The notes: generated by a model not told the origin, from the letters alone. DNA of 45,547 nucleotides from Clostridia bacterium (GCA_017462035.1 JAFTRY010000027.1:1-45547); one strand, 5' to 3'. Shown: positions 23,369-32,198, counted from the stretch's first letter. Translations and numbers: made by a program.

Positions 23369-24121
23369 ATGTCAAGAGTTTCAAAAGGGTTCCGCATGTT
23401 CGGAAGGATCGTGAAGGCAGTATTTTTTTTGATTATATTTTCCGTCATTTTTTTTCTGATCTGGAGGGTGTTTTCATCCACTAAGCCTCCCGAATCGGTA
23501 GCGGGCTTGGAAATAAATGATGACCTGTACGCCGCTTACTTAGAGGAGGGTGAGGATCTTCGCCTCTGGCGGCAATCCCAGAATACCTTAACGCGGGGCG
23601 AAGACAACGCCGGATACTTCGGTGCCAGTGATTGCGTGTTCATTCCCGGAGCCAACCAGGTTCAGCTTTTGGTGCGGTATAATAACAGTACCATCCGCGC
23701 CCTTGCAGAGGATTATCAGCTGGCGTCGGTTCCTTCCCGCGAGGAGGAGCTTTACGACATTACTCTGGTGCTTGCCACCGATCTGACTCCCGACGTGACA
23801 GAGGATAACGCGGGGAATGATCCTGCGTCGGTCCGCTTTATCAGACTTCATCCTGTTTCGTCTACGTCGGATACAAAAAATATGTATAACTACCGTCGGC
23901 TGGTCTTTGATTTGGATGAGGGGGGGGTGTCTCTGGAGGATCTGACCGAGAGCGGACTGCTTCTGGCTGTATACGCTGACTTTTATTATAACCAAGATAT
24001 TCGCTATGATGAGAACGCCTACGGTACTCTATGCCTGTACGACTATTTGTCCGAGACGCTGGTGGAGAAGCCGGAGAGTGAGGATAGGCGCGCGCTGAAA
24101 AACTATAAGAAAGAAAACTGA
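23369..24121 (+). CDS. Membrane-anchored extracytoplasmic protein, unknown
   Basis: A 250-residue protein with one N-terminal membrane segment (VFFLIIFSVIFFLIWRVF, about residues 17-35) preceded by a basic stretch, so the remainder should be outside the cell. The outer part is acidic and appears beta-rich (DCVFIPGANQVQLLVRYNNS, LYDITLVLATDLTPD, RRLVFDLDEGG, GLLLAVYADFYYNQ). No lipobox Cys or known domain is recognised. ATG at 23369 has AAAAGGAG seven bases upstream. The RNHCP-domain gene starts 32 bases after it. Confidence 0.75.
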   Translation: MSRVSKGFRMFGRIVKAVFFLIIFSVIFFLIWRVFSSTKPPESVAGLEINDDLYAAYLEEGEDLRLWRQSQNTLTRGEDNAGYFGASDCVFIPGANQVQLLVRYNNSTIRALAEDYQLASVPSREEELYDITLVLATDLTPDVTEDNAGNDPASVRFIRLHPVSSTSDTKNMYNYRRLVFDLDEGGVSLEDLTESGLLLAVYADFYYNQDIRYDENAYGTLCLYDYLSETLVEKPESEDRRALKNYKKEN

Positions 24122-24153
24122 TATTCCTTTAGAAAGAAGCGGGAGAAGGACGA

Positions 24154-24483
24154 ATGGAGCAGAAGCGTTTTTTCAAGAATGACGATTCCTTTGTTTGCGC
24201 TCATTGTGGCAAAGAGGTGCCGCCTTTGGGATATACGTCCCGAAATCACTGTCCCTATTGCCTGTGGTCTCTTCATGTGGACATCAACCCCGGGGATCGG
24301 GCAAACCCATGCCGAGGTGCCCTCAGACCCATTCGTACCGAGCCCGATCCAAAAAAAGGCTTTGTCATCATCCATCGCTGCGAGCGGTGCGGTGAGATCC
24401 GCCGTAATCGGGCGGCTTTGAGGGGAGATAGCCCCGATGACCGGAAGCTGCTGATCCGGCTGACAGCGGCATCCGAGAGCTGA
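24154..24483 (+). CDS. RNHCP-domain zinc-binding protein
   Basis: A 109-residue cytoplasmic protein of the RNHCP family, named for its conserved motif, seen here as SRNHCPYCLWS. Four CxxC-type pairs are visible (CAHCGKEV, HCPYC, and HRCERCGEIRRNR), consistent with two zinc sites. The family has no established function. ATG at 24154 follows GGGAGAAGGA by three to five bases. It lies between the anchored protein and the RpiR regulator in the same transcription unit. Confidence 0.85.
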   Translation: MEQKRFFKNDDSFVCAHCGKEVPPLGYTSRNHCPYCLWSLHVDINPGDRANPCRGALRPIRTEPDPKKGFVIIHRCERCGEIRRNRAALRGDSPDDRKLLIRLTAASES

Positions 24484-24536
24484 TCCGGTGATTCAAGACA
24501 GTATGAACAAAAAATACAGAGAGAAGGATCGATTCA

Positions 24537-25400
24537 ATGACTCGCAATTTATTGGGAGAGATCGAGGGAAGAATGTCTACCTTTTCCAAGGGGCAGAAGC
24601 TGATCTCCAACTATATTCTCGAAAATTATGACAAGGCGGCGTATATGACCGCGTCTAAATTGGGAAAGATCGTGCAGGTGTCGGAATCCACGGTGGTGCG
24701 CTTCGCTATTGAGCTGGGCTTCGAGGGATACCCTGAATTTCAGCACGCCCTGCAGGAGATCGTACGCACGCGCCTGACCTCCTTCCAGCGCATGGAGGTT
24801 ACTAACCATCTCATCGGAGACGGGGATGTGCTGTCTAAGGTTCTGATGGGTGACGCGGATAAGATCAAGCATACCCTGGAGGAAATAGACCGAAAGGCAT
24901 TTGACGACGCGGTGGATCATATGGTTCGCGCCAAGAATATCTACATTCTCGGAATCCGTTCCTCCTCTACTCTGGCAGGCTTTCTTGCCCATGGACTGCG
25001 AATGATCTTTGATAATGTCCGCTTTGACCAGTCCACCTCGGGAACCGAAATGTTTGAGCAAATCATGAATATTCAGCCGGAGGACGTGATGGTTGCCATC
25101 AGCTTTCCTCGGTACTCCAAGCGAATCATTCACGCGGTGAATTTCGCCAATCACGCGGGAGCGGACGTGATCGCCATTACTGACGGTGCCGCTTCTCCCA
25201 TCGCGCCCCAAGCCAATCAGCTTCTCATTGCCAAAAGCGATATGGCATCCTTCGTGGACTCGTTGGTAGCACCTCTGAGCATTATTAACGCCATTATCGT
25301 TGCGGTTGCCCGAAAGAAGCAGGACGACCTACAGGTACGTCTGCGCCAGCTGGAGGCAATTTGGGACGAATATGACGTATATGACAAAAATCAAGGATAA
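24537..25400 (+). CDS. MurR/RpiR-family transcriptional regulator
   Basis: A sugar-phosphate-sensing DNA-binding protein. Residues 1-77 are the HTH_6 domain (GQKLISNYILENYDKAAYMT, KIVQVSESTVVRFAIELGFEGYPEFQ), and a SIS domain follows (about 125-255) with IYILGIRSSSTLAGFLAHGL and VMVAISFPRYSKRIIHAV. The 287-residue length is standard. No sugar-catabolic gene is adjacent: the neighbours are an RNHCP protein and a flavoprotein. Its ligand and targets are therefore unclear; the isomerase/dehydrogenase pair at 43775 is a distant possibility only. Confidence 0.92.
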   Translation: MTRNLLGEIEGRMSTFSKGQKLISNYILENYDKAAYMTASKLGKIVQVSESTVVRFAIELGFEGYPEFQHALQEIVRTRLTSFQRMEVTNHLIGDGDVLSKVLMGDADKIKHTLEEIDRKAFDDAVDHMVRAKNIYILGIRSSSTLAGFLAHGLRMIFDNVRFDQSTSGTEMFEQIMNIQPEDVMVAISFPRYSKRIIHAVNFANHAGADVIAITDGAASPIAPQANQLLIAKSDMASFVDSLVAPLSIINAIIVAVARKKQDDLQVRLRQLEAIWDEYDVYDKNQG

Positions 25401-25431
25401 AATGCAGTAATCGAGGAATTATAAAAACAGA

Positions 25432-26667
25432 ATGGAACACACACAGGTAATTGTGGTCGGCGGCGGAGCTGCCGGGATGATGGCGGCGGTCTATGCCGCT
25501 GACGCGGGAGCACGGGTGCTTTTGCTGGAGCGTGGAAACACCTGCGGAAGAAAGCTTCGCATTACCGGAAAGGGGCGGTGCAACGTCACCAATGACTGTA
25601 CTCTGGAGGAGTTCATGCAGAATGTTCCCACCAATCCCCGGTTTTTATACAGTGCGTTGAATTTTCTTTCTCCAGAGGATACTCAGCTTTTTTTTACCGA
25701 AGCAGGAGTTCCGCTCAAAACCGAGCGGGGGCGAAGGGTTTTTCCCGTGTCTGATCGGGCAGAGGATATTGTTCGCGCCCTGTACGATGCCTGCCGCAAA
25801 AGAGGGGTGGAGCACCGAACGGGAAGAGTGGAGAGCCTGATTTTAGAGGACGGAGCCGTACGCGGTGTGATCTGCGACGGAGCGGCGTTGCCCGGAGATC
25901 GGGTCATCGTTTGTACCGGCGGAATGTCTTATCCCAGAACCGGCTCCGACGGAGACGGATATCGATTGGCGAGGGAGGCGGGTCATACCGTTACCCCTCT
26001 GATCCCATCCTTGGTTCCTTTGGTGAGCAGCAGTAAGCTCTGCGGAGCTCTCCAGGGACTTTCTCTGAGAAACGTGTCCATGACCGTTATCGAAACAGCA
26101 AGCAATAGGGTGGTGTACGAGGACTTTGGAGAGATGATGTTTACCCATTTTGGAATCACGGGTCCTATGGTGCTGTCTGCGTCGGCACACCTGTCCGACT
26201 TGACACCGGGGAAATATGAGGCAAGGATCAACCTGAAGCCAGCACTGGAAGAAAAAACGCTGGACGCTCGGATCCTTAGCGATTTCAACCAATATCAAAA
26301 TAAAGATTTTCAAAATGCCCTGGGGGATCTGCTCCCTCAAAAACTCATTCCCGTGGTGATCGGGCTGTCGGGGATCTCTCCCCATAAAAAGGTGAACTCG
26401 GTGACCAAAGAGGAGAGACACGCTCTGATAGAGGTTCTTCGGGGACTTCGGATCAAGCTGGATCGGTTTCGCCCCATTTCGGAAGCCATTGTTACCAAGG
26501 GCGGGGTCTCGGTCCGGGAAATCCGTCCGAAGACCATGGAGTCTAAGCTCTGTTACGGTCTGTATTTTGCGGGAGAGGTACTGGATGTAGACGCCTATAC
26601 GGGAGGATATAACCTTCAGATTGCCTTTTCAACCGGTGCCTTGGCAGGTGCCAGTGCCGCCGAGTGA
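25432..26667 (+). CDS. HI0933/YhiN-type NAD(P)/FAD-dependent oxidoreductase
   Basis: A two-dinucleotide-fold flavoprotein of the HI0933 family, which includes BaiN of gut bacteria. The 411-residue protein has the FAD-binding VVGGGAAGMMAAVYAA near the N-terminus, the family signature GRKLRITGKGRCNVTN, VICTGGMSYPRTGSDGDGY, FTHFGITGPMVLSAS, and the terminal GEVLDVDAYTGGYNLQIAFSTG. Function is mostly unproven in the family; BaiN's role in bile-acid metabolism is the only specific proposal and should not be transferred by similarity alone. It lies 31 bases after the RpiR gene and 48 before cmk, a common clostridial arrangement. Confidence 0.92.
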   Translation: MEHTQVIVVGGGAAGMMAAVYAADAGARVLLLERGNTCGRKLRITGKGRCNVTNDCTLEEFMQNVPTNPRFLYSALNFLSPEDTQLFFTEAGVPLKTERGRRVFPVSDRAEDIVRALYDACRKRGVEHRTGRVESLILEDGAVRGVICDGAALPGDRVIVCTGGMSYPRTGSDGDGYRLAREAGHTVTPLIPSLVPLVSSSKLCGALQGLSLRNVSMTVIETASNRVVYEDFGEMMFTHFGITGPMVLSASAHLSDLTPGKYEARINLKPALEEKTLDARILSDFNQYQNKDFQNALGDLLPQKLIPVVIGLSGISPHKKVNSVTKEERHALIEVLRGLRIKLDRFRPISEAIVTKGGVSVREIRPKTMESKLCYGLYFAGEVLDVDAYTGGYNLQIAFSTGALAGASAAE

Positions 26668-26715
26668 ACAGCGCATCGTGAATGGTTACCTTTATATGAA
26701 AAAGGAGAAGTGATT

Positions 26716-27393
26716 ATGATACAGATTGCTATTGATGGACCCGGAGGAGCGGGGAAGAGTACTATATCCCGGGCGGTTGCCGCCAAGCTGGGGATCGTTT
26801 ATGTAGATACGGGTGCCTTATATCGCACCGTGGGCTATTTCGTTCGCTCCCGGGAACTGGATCCCAAGAATCGGGAGGCGGTTATCGGATGCCTTTCGGA
26901 TATTTCCATCGAGGTTCGCTACGCGGAAGGCACTCAGCATGTCTTCTTGAACGGAGAGGATCTGGGAGATCGGATCCGTACCCCCGAAATGTCTATGTAT
27001 GCCTCTGCCGTTTCGGCAATTCCGGAGGTTCGGGCGTTTTTGTTGGAAACTCAGAAGGATATTGCCCGAAAAAATAGTGTGATCATGGATGGACGGGATA
27101 TCGGTACGGTAATCCTGCCCAATGCGGACGTGAAGATTTTTCTTACCGCTTCGGCGGAGTGCCGAGCCAAGCGCCGCTATGACGAGCTGATCGCCAAGGG
27201 ACAGAACGTGCAATTTGAGGATGTGTTGCGGGAAATGAACGAACGGGATACCCAGGACAGTACCAGGGAGATCGCCCCCGCTACGGCGGCGGCAGATGCC
27301 GTTGTGTTTGATAATACCGGGATGAACCTGGAGGAAAGCGTAAATGCCGTGGTGGCGTTGATTCGAGAGAAAACAGGCTTTGCCGGCGCATAA
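26716..27393 (+). CDS. cmk: Cytidylate kinase
   Basis: Phosphorylates CMP and dCMP to the diphosphates. The 225-residue protein has the P-loop IDGPGGAGKSTISR, the substrate-binding DTGALYRTVGY, the MDGRDIGTVILPNADVKIFL core, and the lid/Arg region RAKRRYDEL...RDTQDSTREIAP. ATG at 26716 is eight bases after AAAGGAG; GTG two codons earlier is too close to that site. The order cmk-plsC-ispH/S1 is conserved in Clostridia and is intact here; plsC starts 11 bases downstream. Confidence 0.97.
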   Translation: MIQIAIDGPGGAGKSTISRAVAAKLGIVYVDTGALYRTVGYFVRSRELDPKNREAVIGCLSDISIEVRYAEGTQHVFLNGEDLGDRIRTPEMSMYASAVSAIPEVRAFLLETQKDIARKNSVIMDGRDIGTVILPNADVKIFLTASAECRAKRRYDELIAKGQNVQFEDVLREMNERDTQDSTREIAPATAAADAVVFDNTGMNLEESVNAVVALIREKTGFAGA

Positions 27394-27403
27394 GGAGAAC
27401 AGG

Positions 27404-28093
27404 GTGAAAAGGGTTGACGTCAAGGAGAAAAACATCCCAAAAAAGAAAAAAAGGGAGACCAGCGTATTTTATCGGATCTGTTACGCGATCTTTTCTAAGA
27501 TCGTAGGCTTTTTGTTCCGGATCCGAGTGGTGGGAGAGCCGGAGCCGGAAGAGGGGCGGTTTATCGTCTGCGCCAACCATATTGCCGCTTCCGATCCGGT
27601 GGTCCTGTGCTATGCTTTCCGCCGCCATCAGGTTCGGTTTATGGCAAAAAAAGAGCTCTTCAAGATCCCCCTGTTGGCTCAGTTGATCCGCATGCTGGGA
27701 GCCTTCCCCATTGACCGGGGAAGAAACGACGTAGGAGCGGTAAAAAATGCGGTGAAGCTGGTCAAAGACGGGAAGTGCATGGGAATTTTTCCCCAGGGAC
27801 ACCGATATCCCGGACAGGATCCCAGACAAACCCCTACGAAAAACGGGGCGGCACTGATCTGTACCAGAGCCGAGGCGGACGTGGTGCCGGTCTTTCTGTA
27901 TCGAAAGGACCATATTCCAAAGCTTTTCCGCAGAACATATGTGATCATCGGTAAAAGGATCCCGTACGGGGAATTTGCCTACGATCCCGAGCAAAACGGC
28001 GAGTACGCCAGAATTACGGGAATGATCTTTGATCGGGTATGCAGCCTGGGCGAAGGATTTGCCCCCGAATCTAAGAGATCCCGCAAACAGTGA
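27404..28093 (+). CDS. plsC: 1-acyl-sn-glycerol-3-phosphate acyltransferase
   Basis: Makes phosphatidic acid from lysophosphatidic acid for membrane lipids. The 229-residue protein has the acyltransferase motif I as CANHIAASDPVV (NHxxxxD), motif II around GAFPIDRGRNDVGAVK, and motif III as MGIFPQGHRYPG (Gln where Glu is more usual in FPEG). A basic N-terminal stretch precedes a hydrophobic segment that anchors it. The start is GTG at 27404, six bases after AAGGAG; upstream in-frame codons overlap cmk. It ends inside the ribosome-binding region of the IspH-S1 gene. Confidence 0.93.
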   Translation: MKRVDVKEKNIPKKKKRETSVFYRICYAIFSKIVGFLFRIRVVGEPEPEEGRFIVCANHIAASDPVVLCYAFRRHQVRFMAKKELFKIPLLAQLIRMLGAFPIDRGRNDVGAVKNAVKLVKDGKCMGIFPQGHRYPGQDPRQTPTKNGAALICTRAEADVVPVFLYRKDHIPKLFRRTYVIIGKRIPYGEFAYDPEQNGEYARITGMIFDRVCSLGEGFAPESKRSRKQ

Positions 28094-28112
28094 GGAGAAC
28101 GATATCGCACCT

Positions 28113-30101
28113 ATGAAGGTTGAAATTGCAAAAAACGCAGGCTTCTGCTTCGGCGTGAAGCGCGCCACTGACCGCCTGGAGGAGGCAATCTCTGCAGGAA
28201 GGGGGGAGAGGCTTTATACCCTTGGCACTTTGATCCATAACGATGTCTATAACCGCCAGCTTTCGGATCGCGGGGTGAAGATCGCAACCGTAGAGGAGGC
28301 TCCCGCCCTTGCCGCGTCGGCAACGGAGCAGTCCCCCGTCAGAATTTTTGTCCGTGCCCATGGAATTCCCAAGGAGGATCGTCTGCTTCTGGATCGGTTG
28401 TGTCAAGAATACTCCTACTTTTTCTATGAGGATTGTACCTGCCCTTTCGTAAGTAAAATTCATCGGATCGCTTCGGAGCATTCGGAGGAGGATAAGCTGT
28501 TTTTGCTGTCCGGTTATGCGTCTCACCCCGAGGTGGTGGGAATCATGAGCCACTTCGATTACGATAAGCTTACCTTTGAGGATTCTGAAGCACTGAAAAG
28601 GGCGGCAGAAAGCGGAGTTTTTGAAAAATATGGAAAAAAAGAGCCGATTTTGGTGGCGCAAACCACTCAAAATTTGGGTGAATGGAAAAAAACTCAAGAA
28701 ATTTTAAAAAAACTATATACAAATCCCTTAATTTTTGATACAATATGTAGTGTTACGGAATTGAGACAGACCGAGGCGGCGGAGCTGGCGGCAAGAAGTG
28801 ACGTGATGATCGTCATTGGCGGCAAGGATAGCTCCAACACAGCGAAGCTGTACGATATTTGTAAGAAAATTTGCCCGCGGACCGTACGGATTGAACGGCC
28901 GGACGAGCTTGCGGAGCTGAATTTAATAACGTCCGCCCACACGACAGTGGGCATTGCCGCGGGGGCATCGACCCCGTCAGGCATCATTCAGGAGGTGTAC
29001 AAAACCATGAGCGAAATGAATTTTGAAGAAATGCTCGAATCGTCGTTCAAAACTTTAAATACAGGAGATATTGTAACCGGAACCGTAACCAACGTTACCG
29101 ATACAGAGATTACTCTCGATCTGGGCGCGCAAGTTACCGGCTATATTAAAGCCGAGCAGATTACCGACGACACTTCTGTAAAGTTGACCGAGATGTTCAA
29201 GAAGGGTGACCAGATTGAGGCTCGCGTTGGCAGAGTAAGCGATATCGAAGGAATCGCGGAGCTGTCCAAGAAGGCAGTGGATTCCGCGAAGAACTGGCAG
29301 AAGATTGTGGATGCGGAAGCAAACGGCGACGTTCTTGCCGGTAAGGTTGTTGACGTAGTCAAGGGCGGTGTATCCGTTCTGGTTGGCGCAAACCGTGTAT
29401 TTGTTCCCGCGTCTCAGACCGGTGTTCCGAAGGACGGCGATCTGAATACACTGAAGGGAACCGATACCAGAATCAAGATCATTGAGATCAAGGGCAACCG
29501 TGCCATCGGCTCGATCCGTGCTGTTCTGAGAGACGAGCGCCGCGCACAGGAAGAAGCATTTTGGAGTACCATCGAGGAGGGTAAGGTATATACCGGTGCC
29601 GTTAAGAGCATGACCTCCTATGGCGCATTCGTAGATCTGGGCGGAGTGGACGGTATGGTACATAAGACCGAGCTGTCCTGGAGACCCATTGCAACTCCCG
29701 CTGACGTAGTTTCCGTAGGTCAGGAGATTACCGTATTCGTTAAGAGCTTTGACGCCGAGAAGAAGCGCATTTCTCTTGGCTATAAGACCGACGATACCAA
29801 TCCTTGGTACATCTTTACCGGCAAGTACGCTGTAGGCGATGTAGCATCTGTTAAGATCGTCAATATGATGCCCTTCGGTGCCTTTGCCGAGATCATCGAC
29901 GGTGTGGACGGTCTGATCCATATTTCCCAGATCGCGCAGGAGAAGATCGGCAAGCCCGCTGATGTTCTGGAGCTGGGACAGGTGGTAGACGCGAAGATCA
30001 TTGCCATTGACGAGGAGAATCAGAAGGTTAGCCTCTCCATTCGCGCTTTGTTGGACGAAGCTCAGGCAGCTGCGGAAGCAATGCCCGAGGATATGGAATA
30101 A
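28113..30101 (+). CDS. ispH: Fused IspH (HMBPP reductase) - 30S ribosomal protein S1
   Basis: A two-part protein known in Clostridia. Residues 1 to ~290 are IspH/LytB, the [4Fe-4S] enzyme that ends the MEP pathway by reducing HMBPP to IPP and DMAPP. Its three cluster ligands are present: C12 (AGFCFGVKRA), C110 (CTCPFV) and C212 (DTICSVTELRQ). Residues ~310-662 hold four S1 RNA-binding repeats, for example GDIVTGTVTNVTDTEITLDLG and GAVKSMTSYGAFVDLGGVDGM. ATG at 28113 gives the expected IspH N-terminus, but GAGGAG (28092-28097) lies 15 bases upstream, further than usual. At the junction AGGAGGTG (28990-28997) stands nine bases before an in-frame ATG (29007, codon 299), which could yield free S1. 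The run ends at a strong terminator. Confidence 0.95.
   Translation: MKVEIAKNAGFCFGVKRATDRLEEAISAGRGERLYTLGTLIHNDVYNRQLSDRGVKIATVEEAPALAASATEQSPVRIFVRAHGIPKEDRLLLDRLCQEYSYFFYEDCTCPFVSKIHRIASEHSEEDKLFLLSGYASHPEVVGIMSHFDYDKLTFEDSEALKRAAESGVFEKYGKKEPILVAQTTQNLGEWKKTQEILKKLYTNPLIFDTICSVTELRQTEAAELAARSDVMIVIGGKDSSNTAKLYDICKKICPRTVRIERPDELAELNLITSAHTTVGIAAGASTPSGIIQEVYKTMSEMNFEEMLESSFKTLNTGDIVTGTVTNVTDTEITLDLGAQVTGYIKAEQITDDTSVKLTEMFKKGDQIEARVGRVSDIEGIAELSKKAVDSAKNWQKIVDAEANGDVLAGKVVDVVKGGVSVLVGANRVFVPASQTGVPKDGDLNTLKGTDTRIKIIEIKGNRAIGSIRAVLRDERRAQEEAFWSTIEEGKVYTGAVKSMTSYGAFVDLGGVDGMVHKTELSWRPIATPADVVSVGQEITVFVKSFDAEKKRISLGYKTDDTNPWYIFTGKYAVGDVASVKIVNMMPFGAFAEIIDGVDGLIHISQIAQEKIGKPADVLELGQVVDAKIIAIDEENQKVSLSIRALLDEAQAAAEAMPEDME
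28716..28744 (+). promoter_or_regulatory. Candidate internal promoter inside ispH, ahead of the S1 part
   Basis: TATACA (28716-28721), 17 bases, TACAAT (28739-28744), within an A/T-rich stretch where codons that are rare elsewhere in the window (TTA, CTA, ACA, ATA) cluster. It would start transcription near 28751, about 255 bases before an in-frame internal start. Confidence 0.5.
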
Positions 30102-30120
30102 TCGGAATTCACAAAACTAT

Positions 30121-30152
30121 AACGCCCCGTTTGCATATGCAAGCGGGGCGTT
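30121..30152 (+). terminator. Terminator after the IspH-S1 gene
   Basis: AACGCCCCGTTTGCAT and ATGCAAGCGGGGCGTT pair almost fully across 30121-30152, followed by TCTTGT. It closes the plus-strand run begun at 23262. Confidence 0.9.
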
Positions 30153-30173
30153 TCTTGTAAAAAGACCGTTCTG

Positions 30174-32171
30174 CTATTTTTGTTCACCGGGGAGGGGAAA
30201 TTTTTGTACTCTGCCGCAAAAATCGGCGACGATGATCCCGTCTTGTACAATTAAAGGTGAAACCAGACAGGGAGCTCCGACGGCGGTCTTTTGGAGAAGC
30301 TTTCCGGTGTCCTTGTCGTAATCGTATAAATATCCGTCCAGGGCGGTAAAAATCAAATGCTTCCCAAGAATTTGAACCGCTCCCTCAACCGTTTGCATGG
30401 TTCCATGTACGTAAGGTGCTGTGGAAAGAGTGTTGATCCCCGTGGGAAAGAATCGTTGAGGCTCTAACGTGTCTATGGTTGCCGCTATCACTCCCTGGGT
30501 GGCGGTGGGGTAATACAGGGTAGAACCGTCTCGGACGGGGGAACCGCTGACATCCACTCCAAAGGGAACCGAACGCGTAAGAAGGATCTCTCCGTTCTCG
30601 GCACTCAGCTTGATCAGCGTACGATTGCCGGCGGTGTAGATGATACCGTCCACCAACAAAGGAGTGGAGGAGCGAAACCAGACGGGTTGCTCGCATTGCT
30701 GCCATCGAATGGAGCCGTTGTGCGGATCGATGGCGATCAAACCGCGCCAGTGTGCACTGATCAAAAGCTGATTCCGTTCCTGATCCCAGAGCCAACGGGC
30801 AGGTGTGTTTTCTGACACGGGAAGCTCCGCGTACCAAAGAAGGGCTCCCGTTTCCTTGTGGTAGGCGTACAGTTGACAGGGCTTGCCTACGATTACTTGG
30901 TCTTCTGTCAACAGAACGCCGCTTCCGGTATGAGCGATTTTGCGCAGGGGAGAACGGACACTCCAAAAAAGCTCTCCGGTCTCGGCGGATAGACAGTAAA
31001 GAGTTCCAAAATCATCTTGGGCATAGAGGCAGTCTGCCGCCAGTGCCATATCGTTGCGAATACCGTCAGGAGTCAAAAAAGACCAGAGTATCCTTCCGTT
31101 GATACCGCTGATTCGGAAGATTCCGCATCGTTTGGGAAATCCGTCGTTTGCCGTGGCAACGAGAAGATCGCCGCCATAAGGAAGAGGGGTGGAAAACTCT
31201 ACTTGTCCGGGAAGCTCGGTCCTCCAGAGGGAGAGGTCTGCTTTGGAAGGTGTAAAGGAGTAGAGGAGCTCGGTGGTGTGCTGTCCGTTGATGATCGAAT
31301 ATTTACGGATCCCGGAGGGTGAGGAATCAATGCCGCCACTGTCGGGGCGAGCTGTGGAAATGTTCAGTATTCCCTCGCTATCATGACATAGATGCGCGTG
31401 ATAGTGTCCAAAGATCCAGGCGCGCAGTCCCTCCTCACGAAGCGAAAGGGGCGCGTCCTCTATAGAAACGGTAAAGCCAAGCTCGTCGTCGCGGCAGATG
31501 GTGTGACAAAAGATCACCAGCTCCTTGCCGCGGCAGTTTTGTTTTAGATCTTCTCGGAGCCAAAGCCATTGATCCTGAGGCATGTATCCAGAGGGGCGGT
31601 CACCGTAGGGAATTTGCAGTACGGCAAAGTGAAGGGAACCGCAATCAAAAGAATACCAGGTGGGACCGTAATCTTGCTCAAACCGTTGTTCTCCGTATTC
31701 CTCTCCCACGAAATCGTGGTTTCCGATGGCGTAGCGGACAGGACAGCCTATGGTATTTTCATTCATCAAAATATGATGGCGGCGGACACCCTCGTCTCGA
31801 CATAGGTCACCGGTATGCATAAAAAAGGAAGGCTTATGTCGAAGGACCTGTTCTCGAAGTCTGTCTACCCATTCCGTATCCCTTCGGTTTTCAATTTCAG
31901 TATCCGATGTGTGAAAGAAGCAAAAATCGGAGGAGGTCTCTACCGGATCTACAAAAAATATGGGATTTTGTAAAAACTCGGGAATGGTACGAAACCAGTC
32001 CCGCTGTCCACGGGTGAGCAGATCCACGTGAATGATGTGAGCCCGTTCCCATCCCTCCAGGGAGAATTGTCCGTTCCCATCGGTGAGGGCGATGTTTCTT
32101 CCGTCGCTGACCGGAATTCCCGCTAAAGGTTTTTTGGTGAGAGCGTGTAAAACTTTTCCTTGATATGCCAT
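30174..32171 (-). CDS. Metallophosphoesterase fused to a PQQ-type beta-propeller
   Basis: A 665-residue multidomain protein of unknown substrate. Residues 1-50 form a carboxypeptidase-regulatory-like beta sandwich (MAYQGKVLHALTKKPLAG...DGNGQFSLEGW). Residues ~75-310 are a calcineurin-type phosphoesterase with SDTE (in place of the usual DxH), HTGDLC, AIGNHDF, FCHTICRDD and FGHYHAHLCH, so the two-metal site seems complete apart from the first His. From ~330 to the end are PQQ/Trp-docking-like propeller repeats (LYCLSAETGELFWSV, LYAYHKETGALLWYAE, LIAIDPHNGSIRWQ, LIKLSAENGEILLT, LYDYDKDTGKLLQ). No signal peptide is seen, which is odd for this domain set. ATG at 32171 follows GGGAGG by seven bases. 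It has its own promoter. Confidence 0.85.
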   Translation of the reverse strand: MAYQGKVLHALTKKPLAGIPVSDGRNIALTDGNGQFSLEGWERAHIIHVDLLTRGQRDWFRTIPEFLQNPIFFVDPVETSSDFCFFHTSDTEIENRRDTEWVDRLREQVLRHKPSFFMHTGDLCRDEGVRRHHILMNENTIGCPVRYAIGNHDFVGEEYGEQRFEQDYGPTWYSFDCGSLHFAVLQIPYGDRPSGYMPQDQWLWLREDLKQNCRGKELVIFCHTICRDDELGFTVSIEDAPLSLREEGLRAWIFGHYHAHLCHDSEGILNISTARPDSGGIDSSPSGIRKYSIINGQHTTELLYSFTPSKADLSLWRTELPGQVEFSTPLPYGGDLLVATANDGFPKRCGIFRISGINGRILWSFLTPDGIRNDMALAADCLYAQDDFGTLYCLSAETGELFWSVRSPLRKIAHTGSGVLLTEDQVIVGKPCQLYAYHKETGALLWYAELPVSENTPARWLWDQERNQLLISAHWRGLIAIDPHNGSIRWQQCEQPVWFRSSTPLLVDGIIYTAGNRTLIKLSAENGEILLTRSVPFGVDVSGSPVRDGSTLYYPTATQGVIAATIDTLEPQRFFPTGINTLSTAPYVHGTMQTVEGAVQILGKHLIFTALDGYLYDYDKDTGKLLQKTAVGAPCLVSPLIVQDGIIVADFCGRVQKFPLPGEQK

Positions 32172-32198
32172 AAACGTACCTCCCGGCTTGATAGCTTG

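Noticed and set aside
29055..29921. A 288-codon open frame opposite the S1 repeats
   Set aside because: It mirrors the repetitive S1 coding sequence and has no initiation signals.
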